Positions 1 through 9,367 are shown, counted from the first letter of the stretch. The stretch: DNA of 64,000 nt from Cellulosilyticum sp. I15G10I2 (GCF_900095725.1 NZ_FMMP01000015.1:164364-228363); one strand, 5' to 3'. Notes: generated by a model not told the origin, from the sequence alone. A program made the numbers and translations.

Positions 1-3000
1 GATGTCATAAAAAATCAAGCTGCCGAGTCAAAGGTGATGGATCTTGAGATAAGGATAAGGAAGGATTTTTTAGGTTGGCAGGCTGAAAGAATGGAAACAA
101 TTAATTGTATTCAAGAAGGTAATATGCAAAAAGCTATAGATCTCGCTAAAAATGATTTTGCTTTTATGGTGAATGGATTAGAAAATCTGCTAGTTGAACT
201 TGAGAATAATTCTAAAGAGAAGGCTTATGAGCTTGTTATGAAGTCTAGAGATTTAGAAGTCAATCAGATACATATGCTTGTAGGATTAATTGTTTTTTTA
301 AGCTTCGTTTTTTTTGCCCTGTTTATTGTGATGATAAGAAGTATTTTAGTGCCGATTAATGGTTTAAAAGATGCAATGAATGAAAGCATTAATACAAATA
401 AGCTCGCCTTTGCGGATATCGATGGAAAAAATGAAATAGCTGAGATGTCAAATTTTTACAATAGTCTTATTAGAAAACTTAAGAATGTATTTTGGATTAA
501 AGATCATAAAAATGCACTTAATCAGAAATTATCTGGATATCATACATTAGAAGAGCTTGCTCAAAATACAATGAATAACTTATGCCGAACAATATCTGGG
601 GGTACTGGTGTCTTTTATATGTATGAAAAAGAGCATAATGTATTAAAGTTAATAGCGTCTTATGCTTGTTCACATAAAGATGAGCTGCCAGCAGAACTTT
701 TACTGGGAGAAGGCATAGTGGGACAAGTTGGTCTCGAAAAAAAATCTTTTTTATTGAAGCCCGTTAGAGACGAAAATGCAATGGTTCGTTCAGTGTTTAT
801 CAATCAACAACCAATAAATGCTTACATTTTTCCTATTATTCATGAAGAAGAGCTTTATGGGGTTATTGAAATTGCTTCGATGGAAGTTATTAGTGAAATA
901 CAGCTTGAATACTTAGACGAAGCAAGCACAACAATTGCCGTTAATCTCTATGCGGCTAAACAAAACGCCAAGGTATTGGAACTGCTTCATGTATCTGAAA
1001 AAGCAAGAGAAGAACTAGATAAAAAGGCAGAAGAATTAGAAGAGGCAAACAAAGTACTTCATAGCCAACAGCGTATTTTAAAGCAACAGGCAAAAAAACT
1101 GCAGGAAACTAATACAGAACTTGAAGAACAGCAACATTTATTGCAGCAGCAAACGATGCTTTTAAATGATCAGAATATAAAACTAGAAGAAGCAAAAGAG
1201 GACGTAGAATTATCTAACAAATATAAATCAGATTTTTTAGCAAATATGTCACATGAACTTAGAACGCCATTAAATTCAATTATCTTATTATCAAAACTGC
1301 TCTTAAACACTAAGAAAGAATCTATAAATCTTAAAGATCAAGAAAAAATACAGGTGATCCATAAAGCAGGAGAAGAGCTTTTAAGATTGATTAATGATAT
1401 ATTAGATTTATCTAAAATTGAATCTGGCAGAATACATGTAGAAAAGGATTTTTTTCATTCAACGCTATTTATAGAAGAACTAAAGGATATGTTTAAAAGT
1501 TTAGCCAAGGAGAAGAACTTAGAATTTAAAATTGAAGATTATGTATCTGAAAGATTATATGGAGATGAACATAAAATTGCTCAGATATTAAGGAACTTTA
1601 TTTCTAATGCCATAAAGTTTACGTCTAAAGGATCTGTTATAGTGGAAATTAAGAAAGATAAAGAAAATACATCGGAAGTTTGTTTTGTAGTAAGAGATAC
1701 AGGCATAGGTATTTCAAAAGAACAACAAAATATCATTTTTGAAGAATTTCAGCAAGGTGACGGATCCATTTCTAGAAAATATGGAGGAACTGGACTTGGC
1801 TTATCTATATCTAAGAAGTTGGCTGAGGCAATGGGCGGCCGTATAGAAGTAAATAGTAAACCTGGGCAAGGCAGCGAGTTTATTTTACATATTGCAGATA
1901 CAGTTGCTGCTGAAGATGAAGAAGCCTTTGTTTTAGAACATACAGAAGATAAAATTACAGCAGCAACTGTTCCTGTACGTGCCTATTTAGAATCCCTGGA
2001 AGAAGTAGATAAGAGTATTTTAGTTATAGAAGATGATAATGTTTTTGGTGAATATATTACAAAAGTTATTGAGAACATGGGATTTAATGCAGTTTTAGCT
2101 GAGAATGGCAGACTGGGATTAGAGCTTGCCAAAAAATATAGGCCAAAGGGCATTTTACTTGACTTAGGACTGCCGGATATACATGGCATGGATGTCCTTA
2201 GAGAATTAAAGAGCATTAAGGAACTAAGGAATATACCTGTCCATATTATTTCGGTTTATGATAAGAATAATAAGCCACAGAAAATAGGCGCATTAGGTTA
2301 TCATCAGAAGCCTATAGAAGAAAAGGAAGTTATTAATCTTGTTTCAGGAATGATTGGCTTTTCTGAGAAGATGCCTAAGACAATCCTTCTTATAGAAGAT
2401 AATAAAGATAGGCAACAGCAAATAAAAGATTTCATAAGTTACAGTGATGTGAAAATAAAGGCTGTTGATAAAGATGATGATGCAAAAAAAGAGCTTGATC
2501 AAGAGAAGTATGATCTTGTTATACTTAATTTGGAGATAGAAAAAGGTAAAGGACTAAATATATGCAGGTTTATTGGAGAAAAGAAAATAGATATACCGGT
2601 TATAGTTTATACAGGTAAAAAACTAACCTTAGAGCAAGAAAAAGAGGTTAGAAAGTTTTCAGATAGTATAGTTGTGAAGACCGCTCATTCAGCTGAAAGA
2701 TTACTTGATGAAGTGACGTTATTTTTGCATAAGGTCAGGCTGGATACCAAGTCGAGAGGAAATGACCCAGCGAGTACAAATGAAGATCAGGGTTTAAGTC
2801 TTAAAGGTAAGAATATTCTTATCGTAGATGATGATCCAAGAAATGTGTATAGCCTTGCTTCGGTACTTGAGAATTATAATGCACATATTATAGAAGCCTA
2901 TAATGGTAAAATTGCGCTTGAGACGTTAAATGAAAAACAAGTAGATTTAATTTTGATGGATATTATGATGCCTGAAATGGATGGCTATGAAGCCATAATA

Positions 3001-3174
3001 GCAATTAGACAGGATAGCAGATTTAAACATATTCCTATTATAGCACTGACTGCCAAGTCTTTAAAGGAAGATCGGGAAAAGTGTATTTCAGTTGGAGCAA
3101 ATGATTATATTTCTAAACCTGTAGATTATGATAATTTAATAAGGGTTATTAAGGCCTGGATATTAAAGGACTAA
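1..3174 (+). CDS. Hybrid sensor histidine kinase with three receiver domains (5' partial)
   Basis: Membrane hybrid histidine kinase for a multi-step phosphorelay. The reading frame is open to base 1, so the N-terminus lies outside the window; residue numbers here count from the GTG at 34. In order: part of an extracytoplasmic helical sensor, one membrane helix (about 81-101), HAMP, GAF-like domain (about 160-320), long coiled coil (320-400), HisKA with SHELRTPLN (His407), HATPase with DTGIGI and GGTGLGLSI, then three receivers. Receiver 1 has Asp710 and receiver 3 has Asp976 ([13 protein letters not shown]). Receiver 2 has Asn832 where the phosphoacceptor should be (LVILNL), so it is probably a pseudo-receiver. 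It is followed 22 bp later by a CheR-like gene, a known pairing for large hybrid kinases. The signal is unknown. Confidence 0.93.
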   Translation, partial: DVIKNQAAESKVMDLEIRIRKDFLGWQAERMETINCIQEGNMQKAIDLAKNDFAFMVNGLENLLVELENNSKEKAYELVMKSRDLEVNQIHMLVGLIVFLSFVFFALFIVMIRSILVPINGLKDAMNESINTNKLAFADIDGKNEIAEMSNFYNSLIRKLKNVFWIKDHKNALNQKLSGYHTLEELAQNTMNNLCRTISGGTGVFYMYEKEHNVLKLIASYACSHKDELPAELLLGEGIVGQVGLEKKSFLLKPVRDENAMVRSVFINQQPINAYIFPIIHEEELYGVIEIASMEVISEIQLEYLDEASTTIAVNLYAAKQNAKVLELLHVSEKAREELDKKAEELEEANKVLHSQQRILKQQAKKLQETNTELEEQQHLLQQQTMLLNDQNIKLEEAKEDVELSNKYKSDFLANMSHELRTPLNSIILLSKLLLNTKKESINLKDQEKIQVIHKAGEELLRLINDILDLSKIESGRIHVEKDFFHSTLFIEELKDMFKSLAKEKNLEFKIEDYVSERLYGDEHKIAQILRNFISNAIKFTSKGSVIVEIKKDKENTSEVCFVVRDTGIGISKEQQNIIFEEFQQGDGSISRKYGGTGLGLSISKKLAEAMGGRIEVNSKPGQGSEFILHIADTVAAEDEEAFVLEHTEDKITAATVPVRAYLESLEEVDKSILVIEDDNVFGEYITKVIENMGFNAVLAENGRLGLELAKKYRPKGILLDLGLPDIHGMDVLRELKSIKELRNIPVHIISVYDKNNKPQKIGALGYHQKPIEEKEVINLVSGMIGFSEKMPKTILLIEDNKDRQQQIKDFISYSDVKIKAVDKDDDAKKELDQEKYDLVILNLEIEKGKGLNICRFIGEKKIDIPVIVYTGKKLTLEQEKEVRKFSDSIVVKTAHSAERLLDEVTLFLHKVRLDTKSRGNDPASTNEDQGLSLKGKNILIVDDDPRNVYSLASVLENYNAHIIEAYNGKIALETLNEKQVDLILMDIMMPEMDGYEAIIAIRQDSRFKHIPIIALTAKSLKEDREKCISVGANDYISKPVDYDNLIRVIKAWILKD

Positions 3175-3196
3175 CTAATAATAAGGTGAGACGCAG

Positions 3197-4336
3197 ATGA
3201 ATATAGAGAGATATGTTGATAAAAACAAAATTAAGCATATAGTTATAAGCGGAGAAGTTCATTCTAAAGAAGAAATAAATAGATTTTTAGACAGTGTAGA
3301 TGATGCCAAGAAGCAAGTATTAAGTATTACATTCTTTGATGCAAATATGCTTCCAAGACAGATCGTAGAAAAACTTTATAGTATAGAAAAGACTAACGCC
3401 TGTAAGATATATGTTTTTAAAATGTATTTATACACGTATCTTCATACCTTGGGAATAAACTGCAAATACATGAAGGTCAGATGTATAGAGAGTAGACAAT
3501 GTACAAAATATCAAGATGATATGATCCCAAAAGATAGGTTAATTGCATTTTTAGAGAAGTTGTACCATATATATGGCTATGATTATACAAGATATCAGTT
3601 AAATTGTATTAAACGGCGTATTAAAGTGTGTATGCTCAAAGAAAGTATTAACAGCTTTACAGATTTTTGCAGTGCAGTGTTTGAAGACCCTAATATTTTT
3701 GATCAGCTTTTTATAGATTTTTCTATTAATGTAACAGATTTTTTCAGAGATCCTGAAGTGCTACTTGCAATTAAAAAAAGAGTATTAGCTTATCTGAGTT
3801 CTTATACGCACATTAGAATATGGTGTGCAGGGTGCTCAAATGGAAAGGAAGCATACTCAATTGCGATATTACTTGATGAACTTGGACTTCTTGACAGGGC
3901 ACAGATTTATGCTACAGATATTAATCCTTATGTCATAGAAGAAGCAAAAAATGGACTCTATTCAATTCAGAATATTGATCAAGATATTCTAAATTATAAG
4001 CATGCTGGTGGGGAAAGAAGTTTTATGAGTTATTTTGAGCTAAAGGGAGATTATATAAAGGCAAAAGATTACTTAGGTAAAAAGATACTTTTTTTTCAGC
4101 ATAACCTTACTGAAAGCGGAAGCTTAAATGAATTTGAACTTATTTTATGCAGAAATGTAATGATGTATTTTAATACAGAACTTCAAAATAATATATTGAA
4201 AAGTTTTCATTGTTCACTTAATGGCAGAGGGTTTCTAGTAACGGGTAAGAATGAAGGGATGCTGCTTGGTGCAGGAGAGCAATATTTCAGCTTCTATATG
4301 CAAAAAGAAAGGATTTATAAAGCGAAGCCAACTTGA
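3197..4336 (+). CDS. CheR-type protein-glutamate methyltransferase with N-terminal extension
   Basis: SAM-dependent methyltransferase of the CheR family, which methylates glutamates on chemoreceptors. The CheR core spans about residues 115-375: an all-alpha N-subdomain with NVTDFFRDPE, the SAM-binding loop IWCAGCSNGKEAYSIA (208-223; usual form SAGCSTGEEPYS), ATDIN, and FELILCRNVMMYF. The first 110 residues are extra. They show an alternating strand/helix pattern ending in HTLGI that resembles a STAS-like fold, but this is only a visual guess. Start is the ATG after GGTGAGACGCAG. It lies in one operon with the hybrid kinase upstream. No classical receptor or CheB is adjacent, so it may modify the kinase or act as an output module. 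Confidence 0.88.
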   Translation: MNIERYVDKNKIKHIVISGEVHSKEEINRFLDSVDDAKKQVLSITFFDANMLPRQIVEKLYSIEKTNACKIYVFKMYLYTYLHTLGINCKYMKVRCIESRQCTKYQDDMIPKDRLIAFLEKLYHIYGYDYTRYQLNCIKRRIKVCMLKESINSFTDFCSAVFEDPNIFDQLFIDFSINVTDFFRDPEVLLAIKKRVLAYLSSYTHIRIWCAGCSNGKEAYSIAILLDELGLLDRAQIYATDINPYVIEEAKNGLYSIQNIDQDILNYKHAGGERSFMSYFELKGDYIKAKDYLGKKILFFQHNLTESGSLNEFELILCRNVMMYFNTELQNNILKSFHCSLNGRGFLVTGKNEGMLLGAGEQYFSFYMQKERIYKAKPT

Positions 4337-4338
4337 TT

Positions 4339-4360
4339 TAAGGGGCCTTTTGGCCCCTTA
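4339..4360. terminator. GC-rich stem-loop between convergent genes
   Basis: Perfect hairpin TAAGGGGCC-TTTT-GGCCCCTTA just after the cheR-like stop. It has no U-tract on either side, so it is a weak or bidirectional terminator, or an mRNA 3'-end stabiliser, for converging transcripts. Confidence 0.6.
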
Positions 4361-4362
4361 GC

Positions 4363-4500
4363 TTATATTCTAAAAGTCTTCTTATTATAGATAAAATAGG
4401 TAGCTATGAGTGAGAGTATGATGATAGAAAGAGAAAGGATGATATAGGGGCTGTGGAAGCCCTCTTTAATGACCTTGGAAGGTACTGCATAATTTATCAT
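4363..4500 (-). CDS. Possible 45-residue single-span membrane protein, or gene remnant
   Basis: An ATG-started minus-strand frame of 45 codons lies 7 bp after the DUF421 stop and ends beside the 4339-4360 hairpin. It encodes an N-terminal polar stretch, one strongly hydrophobic span (YIILSLSIIILSLIATYFIY) and a basic tail NKKTFRI. No ribosome site precedes the ATG and an in-frame TAA lies six codons upstream. The pattern of one terminal span and a basic tail also resembles the C-terminal end of an ABC-2-type permease, so it may be a remnant. I do not recognise it. Confidence 0.3.
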   Translation of the reverse strand: MINYAVPSKVIKEGFHSPYIILSLSIIILSLIATYFIYNKKTFRI

Positions 4501-4507
4501 TTTTTTA

Positions 4508-5233
4508 CTAGTGCTTTATAATAGGTATATTAGAGATGTTTTCGTTTTTTAGAGAAATATGAAGTTCGTGCTGCTCATTAATGGAAGCGAAGAAGATGTC
4601 TTTTATATCAGTAATTTCTTGGTAGCGTAATTTTTCATGAAGCCATGCTTCGCTTAGATTAAAATAGCTTAAAAGATCTGAACAAATTTCCCCTTCAATA
4701 ATGATAGGATAGGCGATAGAGGAATTTTTTTTGACTAATTTCATATCTTCTAGGGTTACTGTATTTTTACGAGGCTTCTTCAATACACTTAAGTTACCGC
4801 TTGATTCAATTAAGGCGGTCTCAACATCATTGATATCAAATATATCCTTTTCTCTAAGCAACTGAAGAATATTATCAATAGAATACCTGATTTTTTTAAG
4901 ATTTTTATTTAATAACTTACCATTCTGAACAACGACAGTAGGTTCAAAGGTAATGAGTCTGCCTATTTTGCGATTGGTGATTTTGAGATTTGCAATGATT
5001 CTTTGCAAGATTGCAATACCTATTATAGCTACAACAGTTGGAAGATGTTTGATGTTTGGGTCAGCAATATCAGCGCCTACCACTGAACCTAGTATGAGAA
5101 TAACTAAGAAGTCAAATATGGGAATCTCACCGATAGTGCGTTTTCCCATATAAAGCGTAGTAAAGAGTATGAGGGGTAAAATGGTTATTATTCTTATGAG
5201 AACTAGAGAGGAATCTTTAATAAATTCAAACAT
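4508..5233 (-). CDS. DUF421 (YetF-like) membrane protein, copy 2
   Basis: 241-residue DUF421 protein, related to B. subtilis YetF/YdfS. Three N-terminal membrane helices (residues 8-80, with GKRTIGEIPIFDFLVILILG) are followed by a cytoplasmic YetF-type domain containing ITFEPTVVVQNGKLL and the helical segment LQLLREKDIFDI. The function of the family is not well defined; members occur in spore and envelope contexts. I use the internal ATG at 5233 because AAGGAGC precedes it by the right distance and because it makes the protein exactly as long as its neighbour; a longer frame to 5275 lacks a ribosome site. It is a tandem paralogue of 5447-6172, strongly similar throughout. Confidence 0.88.
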   Translation of the reverse strand: MFEFIKDSSLVLIRIITILPLILFTTLYMGKRTIGEIPIFDFLVILILGSVVGADIADPNIKHLPTVVAIIGIAILQRIIANLKITNRKIGRLITFEPTVVVQNGKLLNKNLKKIRYSIDNILQLLREKDIFDINDVETALIESSGNLSVLKKPRKNTVTLEDMKLVKKNSSIAYPIIIEGEICSDLLSYFNLSEAWLHEKLRYQEITDIKDIFFASINEQHELHISLKNENISNIPIIKH

Positions 5234-5371
5234 TTGATTTGCTCCTTTTAAATATTTTAAAGAATGAAAAAGCACATAACTTCAACTTATTTCCTTGGAA
5301 ATTTAGTAAAGTTATGCGCCAAAGATCAGTTGTAGAGGTCTATGCAGAAACAACATATAAACTTGTGTCAC

Positions 5372-5410
5372 TCATCACTATAAAGTTGTTTTTCAGAATG
5401 ATTTCGCATC
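5372..5410 (-). promoter_or_regulatory. Upstream element shared by both DUF421 genes (copy 2)
   Basis: On the minus strand this reads GATGCGAAATCATTCT...CAACTTT...GATGA, about 140 bp upstream of the 5233 start. A closely matching element sits at 6348-6385 upstream of the paralogue, so promoter DNA was duplicated or conserved together with the genes. I cannot assign a sigma factor or regulator. Confidence 0.45.
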
Positions 5411-5446
5411 CTATATTATTGCAACTAATTAAAATTTAAAGATGTA

Positions 5447-6172
5447 TTAATGTTTTATAACCGGGGTAAGTATTTGGGTTTCATCCCTTAAAGAAATATG
5501 AAGATCATGATTATGATTAAGAGATGCAAAGAAGATACTTTTAATATCAGTTACTTCCTGATAAGCAAGCTGCTCATTGAGCCACTTTTCATCTAAATTG
5601 AAATATTTCAGTACATCAGCATATACTTCACCTTCTATGATGACTGGAAAGGTAATACTAGATATTTTTTTGGAGATTTTCATATCTTCCAGTGTAACAG
5701 TATTTTTTTTAGGTTTTTTTAGCACACTTAAGTTACCACTGGATTCTATAATAGCTGTCTCGACTTCACTGATATCAAATATATCTTTTTCTCTAAGCAT
5801 CTGAAGGATATTATCGATAGAGTAGTGAATTTTCTTGAGACTTTTATCTAAAAACTTACCATTTTGAACTACAATAGTGGGTTCAAATGTAATGAGTCTT
5901 CCTATTTTGCGATTGGAAATTTTAAGAGATGCGACTAATCTTTGAATGATGCCGACACTTATTATTGCTACGGCTGTAGGAAGATGTTTGATCTCAGGAT
6001 CCGCAATATCGGCACCAACTATAGCACCTAAGATAACGATGATTAAAAAGTCAAAGACAGGTAATTCCCCAATAGCACGTTTTCCCATATAAAGCGTAAT
6101 AAACAGTAATAGGGGTAAAATAGTAATGATTCTTCCAAGAACAAGAGCCGAGTCATTAAGAAATTCAAGCAT
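5447..6172 (-). CDS. DUF421 (YetF-like) membrane protein, copy 1
   Basis: 241-residue paralogue of the gene at 4508-5233, with the same three membrane helices (GKRAIGELPVFDFLIIVILG) and YetF-type cytoplasmic domain (ITFEPTIVVQNGKFL, LQMLREKDIFDI, SGNLSVLKKP). Start ATG follows AGAAAGGAG. The two proteins share most residues in the membrane half and diverge near the C-terminus, which indicates an old tandem duplication rather than a recent one. The 213 bp between the two genes hold a separate conserved upstream element, so each copy probably has its own promoter. DUF421 proteins may form oligomers; different subunits or differently regulated isoforms are both possible. Confidence 0.88.
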   Translation of the reverse strand: MLEFLNDSALVLGRIITILPLLLFITLYMGKRAIGELPVFDFLIIVILGAIVGADIADPEIKHLPTAVAIISVGIIQRLVASLKISNRKIGRLITFEPTIVVQNGKFLDKSLKKIHYSIDNILQMLREKDIFDISEVETAIIESSGNLSVLKKPKKNTVTLEDMKISKKISSITFPVIIEGEVYADVLKYFNLDEKWLNEQLAYQEVTDIKSIFFASLNHNHDLHISLRDETQILTPVIKH

Positions 6173-6288
6173 TGAAAGACTCCTTTCTAAATATTTTTAT
6201 ATTACCATCTTTTCCAATGTTTTATTTATCAATACATGAATAAAAAATAAAGCAACCTTACTGAAGGATATTCTTATGAATGTTGAAT

Positions 6289-6305
6289 AAATGATTTAAT
6301 CATTT
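6289..6305. promoter_or_regulatory. AT-rich palindrome, possible operator
   Basis: AAATGATT-T-AATCATTT is a perfect 8-bp inverted repeat about 120 bp upstream of DUF421 copy 1. In AT-rich DNA this can occur by chance; no regulator is linked to it. Confidence 0.25.
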
Positions 6306-6347
6306 AATAAATATTATATAGAGAATTAACTCAAAAAGTTTATCTAT

Positions 6348-6385
6348 TCATCTACACAAAGTTGTTTATAGAATAATTTCACATC
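6348..6385 (-). promoter_or_regulatory. Upstream element shared by both DUF421 genes (copy 1)
   Basis: Minus-strand sequence GATGTGAAATTATTCT...CAACTTT...GATGA, about 175 bp upstream of the 6172 start. It matches the element at 5372-5410 at most positions over 38 bp. Confidence 0.45.
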
Positions 6386-6410
6386 ACACATTGCTTAAAA
6401 TAAGTTCAAT

Positions 6411-6448
6411 TACTAAAGGCAGCAGAAAATAAACTGCTGCCTTTAGTA
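6411..6448 (-). terminator. Hairpin terminator after nitroreductase
   Basis: Perfect 15-bp inverted repeat TACTAAAGGCAGCAG with an 8-nt A-rich loop, 38 bp past the nitroreductase stop. On the minus strand it is followed by ATTGAACTTATTTT, so the U-tract is poor. Confidence 0.65.
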
Positions 6449-6485
6449 AATAAATTTGATACAATAGAGTATGTTCATGTTAGTT

Positions 6486-7046
6486 TTATTTATAATAAGT
6501 AATAACCTCTTTATTCCTTGAAGGAACAGGGGGGACCTGACCAGCCTTATACCCAAGAACTACGCCGCAAATAGGGTTATATCCATTAGGGATACCTAAA
6601 GATTTTTTAATTACATCAGCTTTACTAGAGGCAAAGATAAAATTGGACATAGTCATAATACAAGAGCCTATATTGAGGGACTCTGCTGCAAGGGAGATAT
6701 TCTGAGCAGCTGTCCCGGCTTCGATTTGAATAAATTCATTTGCCATGTCTCCGCTGATAAGAATAATTGTTGGCGCCTTATAAAAGGGATGGTAGCCTGG
6801 GGAACTCACCATATTTACCAGCGCTTTATTATTAAAATTAATAACATTTTCTATAATACTGTCTGCAAGTTGATCAAGCATTGATTTATTCTGTATAACA
6901 GTAAAGTGCCAGCTTTGCCTATTCATTGCATTTGGCGCGTATAATGCAGCGTTTAATATTTCTTGTAATGCTGAATCTGATATTTGATCTGGATGATAGT
7001 TTCTAATAGCTCTTCTATTTTTAATTGTTTTTAGTGTTTCATTCAT
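6486..7046 (-). CDS. Nitroreductase-family protein
   Basis: 186-residue flavoprotein of the nitroreductase (NfsA/FRP-like) fold, likely an FMN-dependent NAD(P)H oxidoreductase in the cytoplasm. It has the N-terminal RRAIRNYHPDQIS segment that binds FMN phosphate, APNAMNRQSWHFTVI (FMN contacts), and a central AAQNISLAAESLNIGSC helix. The C-terminal GYNPICGVVLGYKAG is typical. Start ATG follows AGAGGGGGAAA. It is a single gene, divergent from the SDR at 7199. Substrate cannot be told from sequence; candidates are quinones, nitro compounds or enones. Confidence 0.9.
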   Translation of the reverse strand: MNETLKTIKNRRAIRNYHPDQISDSALQEILNAALYAPNAMNRQSWHFTVIQNKSMLDQLADSIIENVINFNNKALVNMVSSPGYHPFYKAPTIILISGDMANEFIQIEAGTAAQNISLAAESLNIGSCIMTMSNFIFASSKADVIKKSLGIPNGYNPICGVVLGYKAGQVPPVPSRNKEVITYYK

Positions 7047-7198
7047 CTTTATTTCCCCCTCTTCTTATGTATGACCTACATCGATCCTTTAACTATAATT
7101 AAATGATATACTAAATAAAACAACTTTGCTAGAGCAATACTTTAATATATTTTTTGATACTCTGTTTTGGGGAAGTCATCTTACGGGAGGTCGATAGT

Positions 7199-8053
7199 AT
7201 GGAAGGAAAGAAAGTTGTACTTATTACTGGCGGTAATGCAGGAATGGGAAAGGCCGCAGCTTCCGAACTTGCAAAGCTCGGCAATATAGTGGTTATTATT
7301 TCTAGAAATAAAGAAAGAGGCGAAAAGGCATTAGAAGAAATTAAAAGGGTAAGTGGCAATGATGAAGTTGATTTAATGTTGTGCGACTTAGCGGACTTAC
7401 CTAGTATAAGACGTTTAGTAAGTGAATTTAAAAAGAAATATAATAGGTTAGATATACTTATCAATAATGCAGGGGTAATTGTGCCCAAAAGACGTCAAAC
7501 GAAGGATGGGTTTGAACTACAGTTTGGTGTTAATCACCTCGGACACTTTCTTTTAACACATTTACTCCTAGATACCCTCATAAAAAGTGCACCGGCTAGA
7601 ATTATTAATGTTTCTTCAGGAGCACATAAAATAGGCAAGATTCACTTTGAAGATATTCATCTTAAAAAGCATTATAACCTTATTAAAGCTTATGCACAGT
7701 CAAAACTTGCCAATGTTCTTTTCACTTATGAACTTGCAGATAGGCTACAAGGAAAAGGGGTAACGGTAAATGCGCTTCATCCAGGTGCGGTAGCCACTAA
7801 AATGGGGGTTGATAGAGAGACTGGATTTGGAACATTTATAACAAGTCGATTAAAGCCATTTTTTCAAACACCATTAGAAGGGGCCCAGACAGCTATTTAT
7901 TTAGCTGTATCCAAAGAGGTTGAAGACGTCACTGGTAAGTACTTTTATGATAAAAAGGCTATAATGTCCTCGAGGCTGTCTTATGATAAAGCTATTGCAA
8001 AAAGACTATGGGAAGTCAGCATAAATCTTGTGCATTTAGCTAAAGAGAATTAA
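7199..8053 (+). CDS. Short-chain dehydrogenase/reductase (retinol-dehydrogenase-like)
   Basis: 284-residue classical SDR. The Rossmann motif is TGGNAGMG (10-17), followed by SRN (NADP preference is possible), LINNAGVI (87-94), catalytic NVSSGAHK (Ser139/140) and Tyr165-x3-Lys169 (YAQSK). The C-terminal part, with LHPGAVATKMG, resembles the retinol dehydrogenase/WW-domain oxidoreductase group often annotated in bacteria without a known substrate. I start at ATG 7199 because GGGAGG precedes it; a longer frame from 7154 has no ribosome site. It stands alone, divergent from the nitroreductase, with which it may share an intergenic control region. Confidence 0.9.
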   Translation: MEGKKVVLITGGNAGMGKAAASELAKLGNIVVIISRNKERGEKALEEIKRVSGNDEVDLMLCDLADLPSIRRLVSEFKKKYNRLDILINNAGVIVPKRRQTKDGFELQFGVNHLGHFLLTHLLLDTLIKSAPARIINVSSGAHKIGKIHFEDIHLKKHYNLIKAYAQSKLANVLFTYELADRLQGKGVTVNALHPGAVATKMGVDRETGFGTFITSRLKPFFQTPLEGAQTAIYLAVSKEVEDVTGKYFYDKKAIMSSRLSYDKAIAKRLWEVSINLVHLAKEN

Positions 8054-8078
8054 TCTGCTAGCGAATGAATAGTTAATG

Positions 8079-8106
8079 TTGTTTCTCTATAGAAATAAGA
8101 TATAAT
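8079..8106 (+). promoter_or_regulatory. Sigma-A promoter for 8184 gene
   Basis: TTGTTT, 16-bp spacer, perfect TATAAT (8101-8106), about 75 bp before the ATG. The long leader holds no obvious hairpin. Confidence 0.6.
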
Positions 8107-8183
8107 ATGAGTTAGCAAACTGTCATTTTAGGACTTAAAGTACGTAATAAATTAAAAATGATCTAACAAGAGAGGAAACTATA

Positions 8184-8438
8184 ATGAGTACAAATAAAGA
8201 GGAAATACTTAAGGCAATTTTGAGTATCAGAAGACGATTAAGCCATATTCAATTGGGACTAACAAGAGAAATAGATATTTTTGAAGAACAAGTTAATAAG
8301 TCCTTAAGAAGAATAGATACAATAAGTTATTTATCTAAGAAATTTAGTCTGGCAGAGCTCATACAAACACAGAAGGCCTATGACGAACTTATGAATCCAA
8401 CAGCCATATCAGAAGAAGAAAATAATAATTTTCAATAA
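8184..8438 (+). CDS. Hypothetical 84-residue helical protein
   Basis: I do not recognise this protein. It is small, charged and predicted mostly helical (KEEILKAILSIRRRLSHIQLG, then EQVNKSLRRIDTISYL), with an acidic, Asn-rich tail, no cysteines, no membrane span and no signal peptide. A strong AGAGAGGAAAC ribosome site, its own promoter and a clean terminator mark it as a real monocistronic gene. A coiled-coil adaptor or small regulatory protein is plausible, but nothing visible proves it. Confidence 0.75.
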   Translation: MSTNKEEILKAILSIRRRLSHIQLGLTREIDIFEEQVNKSLRRIDTISYLSKKFSLAELIQTQKAYDELMNPTAISEEENNNFQ

Positions 8439-8440
8439 AA

Positions 8441-8470
8441 AAATCGCTCTAGAAAAGTCTAGAGCGATTT
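8441..8470. terminator. Bidirectional terminator
   Basis: AAATCGCTCTAGA-AAAG-TCTAGAGCGATTT followed by TTTG on the plus strand and preceded by an A-run for the minus strand. It terminates the 84-residue gene and the CDF gene; the CDF stop codon lies inside the right arm. Confidence 0.9.
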
Positions 8471-9367
8471 TTGTCTATTTTCAAATCTTGGATTTACATG
8501 AACCATACAATGCTTTACGGAAGGAAATGTGTGTTCTATTAATAAATGAATATTTTCTGCAATATCATGGGCGCTGCTTAAAGATTGATGACCATCTGCC
8601 GCTATTTCTATATCTACATATATTTTAGAGCCAAACAATCTCGTTTTTATTTCGTCTAAGCTTAGCACACCATCTTGTTGTTTGATAAGTTCTTTCATAC
8701 ATAATAGTGTTTCAGGATCACAAGCGTGATCTACGAGTTTTGAAACAGTATCTCTTAATATATCATAAGCAGCTTTTTCAATAAATAGGCATATGATTAC
8801 ACTGGCAATAGGATCGAGTACCGAAAATCCAAGTCTAGCACCCAAAATACCGATAAAACTTCCGATAGAGGATAAGGCGTCAGAACGGTGGTGCCAAGCA
8901 TCAGCCATTAATGCGCTAGAGTTTATTTTTTTGGCGGCCCCTCTTGTGTACCAGTACATCCATTCCTTTATTGCAATAGAAAGTATGGAGACTATAAGAG
9001 CAAACACACCTGTTATTTGGAAGCTGTCATAATCATAGTTGTAATTTAAAATTTTATTAACACCATTTAAACCAATGCCAAGTCCTGTAGCACCGAGGAT
9101 AATGGCGAGAATAATAGAGGCAATACATTCTAAGCGCTCATGACCATATTGATGTTCGGCATCAGATGCTTTATTTGAGAGATTGACACCAATAATGACA
9201 ATGAATGTACTAAATACATCAGATGCAGAATGAATGGCATCTGAAATCATAGCACTAGAATGTGCAAAAAGACCTGCAAAAAGTTTAAGTAGTGATAAGG
9301 CTATATTAGTGATAATACTTACTGCAGATACCTTCATCGTGAGCTCATTTTCTATACAATTTTCCAT
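8459..9367 (-). CDS. Cation diffusion facilitator metal exporter
   Basis: 302-residue CDF transporter that exchanges protons for divalent metal ions (Zn, Fe, Mn or similar) across the cytoplasmic membrane. Six membrane helices precede a cytoplasmic ferredoxin-like C-terminal domain. The paired metal-site motifs are visible: SDAIHSASDVFST in helix 2 and DAWHHRSDALSS in helix 5, a HxxxD pattern. GHERLECIAS follows the first site. The C-terminal domain has VHVNP near its end. Start ATG follows TATGGAGGTAAC. It is monocistronic. The metal cannot be decided from sequence alone. Confidence 0.93.
   Translation of the reverse strand: MENCIENELTMKVSAVSIITNIALSLLKLFAGLFAHSSAMISDAIHSASDVFSTFIVIIGVNLSNKASDAEHQYGHERLECIASIILAIILGATGLGIGLNGVNKILNYNYDYDSFQITGVFALIVSILSIAIKEWMYWYTRGAAKKINSSALMADAWHHRSDALSSIGSFIGILGARLGFSVLDPIASVIICLFIEKAAYDILRDTVSKLVDHACDPETLLCMKELIKQQDGVLSLDEIKTRLFGSKIYVDIEIAADGHQSLSSAHDIAENIHLLIEHTFPSVKHCMVHVNPRFENRQKSL

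Larger units (their letters stand above)
6173..6485. other. Intergenic region upstream of DUF421 copy 1
   Basis: 313 bp without a gene. It contains a 17-bp palindrome (6289-6305), the shared DUF421 upstream element (6348-6385) and the nitroreductase terminator hairpin (6411-6448). I see no short ORF with a ribosome site in it. Confidence 0.6.

Noticed and set aside
5239-5439. Plus-strand 66-residue ORF between the DUF421 genes
   Set aside because: It crosses the conserved upstream element and the DUF421 ribosome site, lacks its own ribosome site and resembles no protein.
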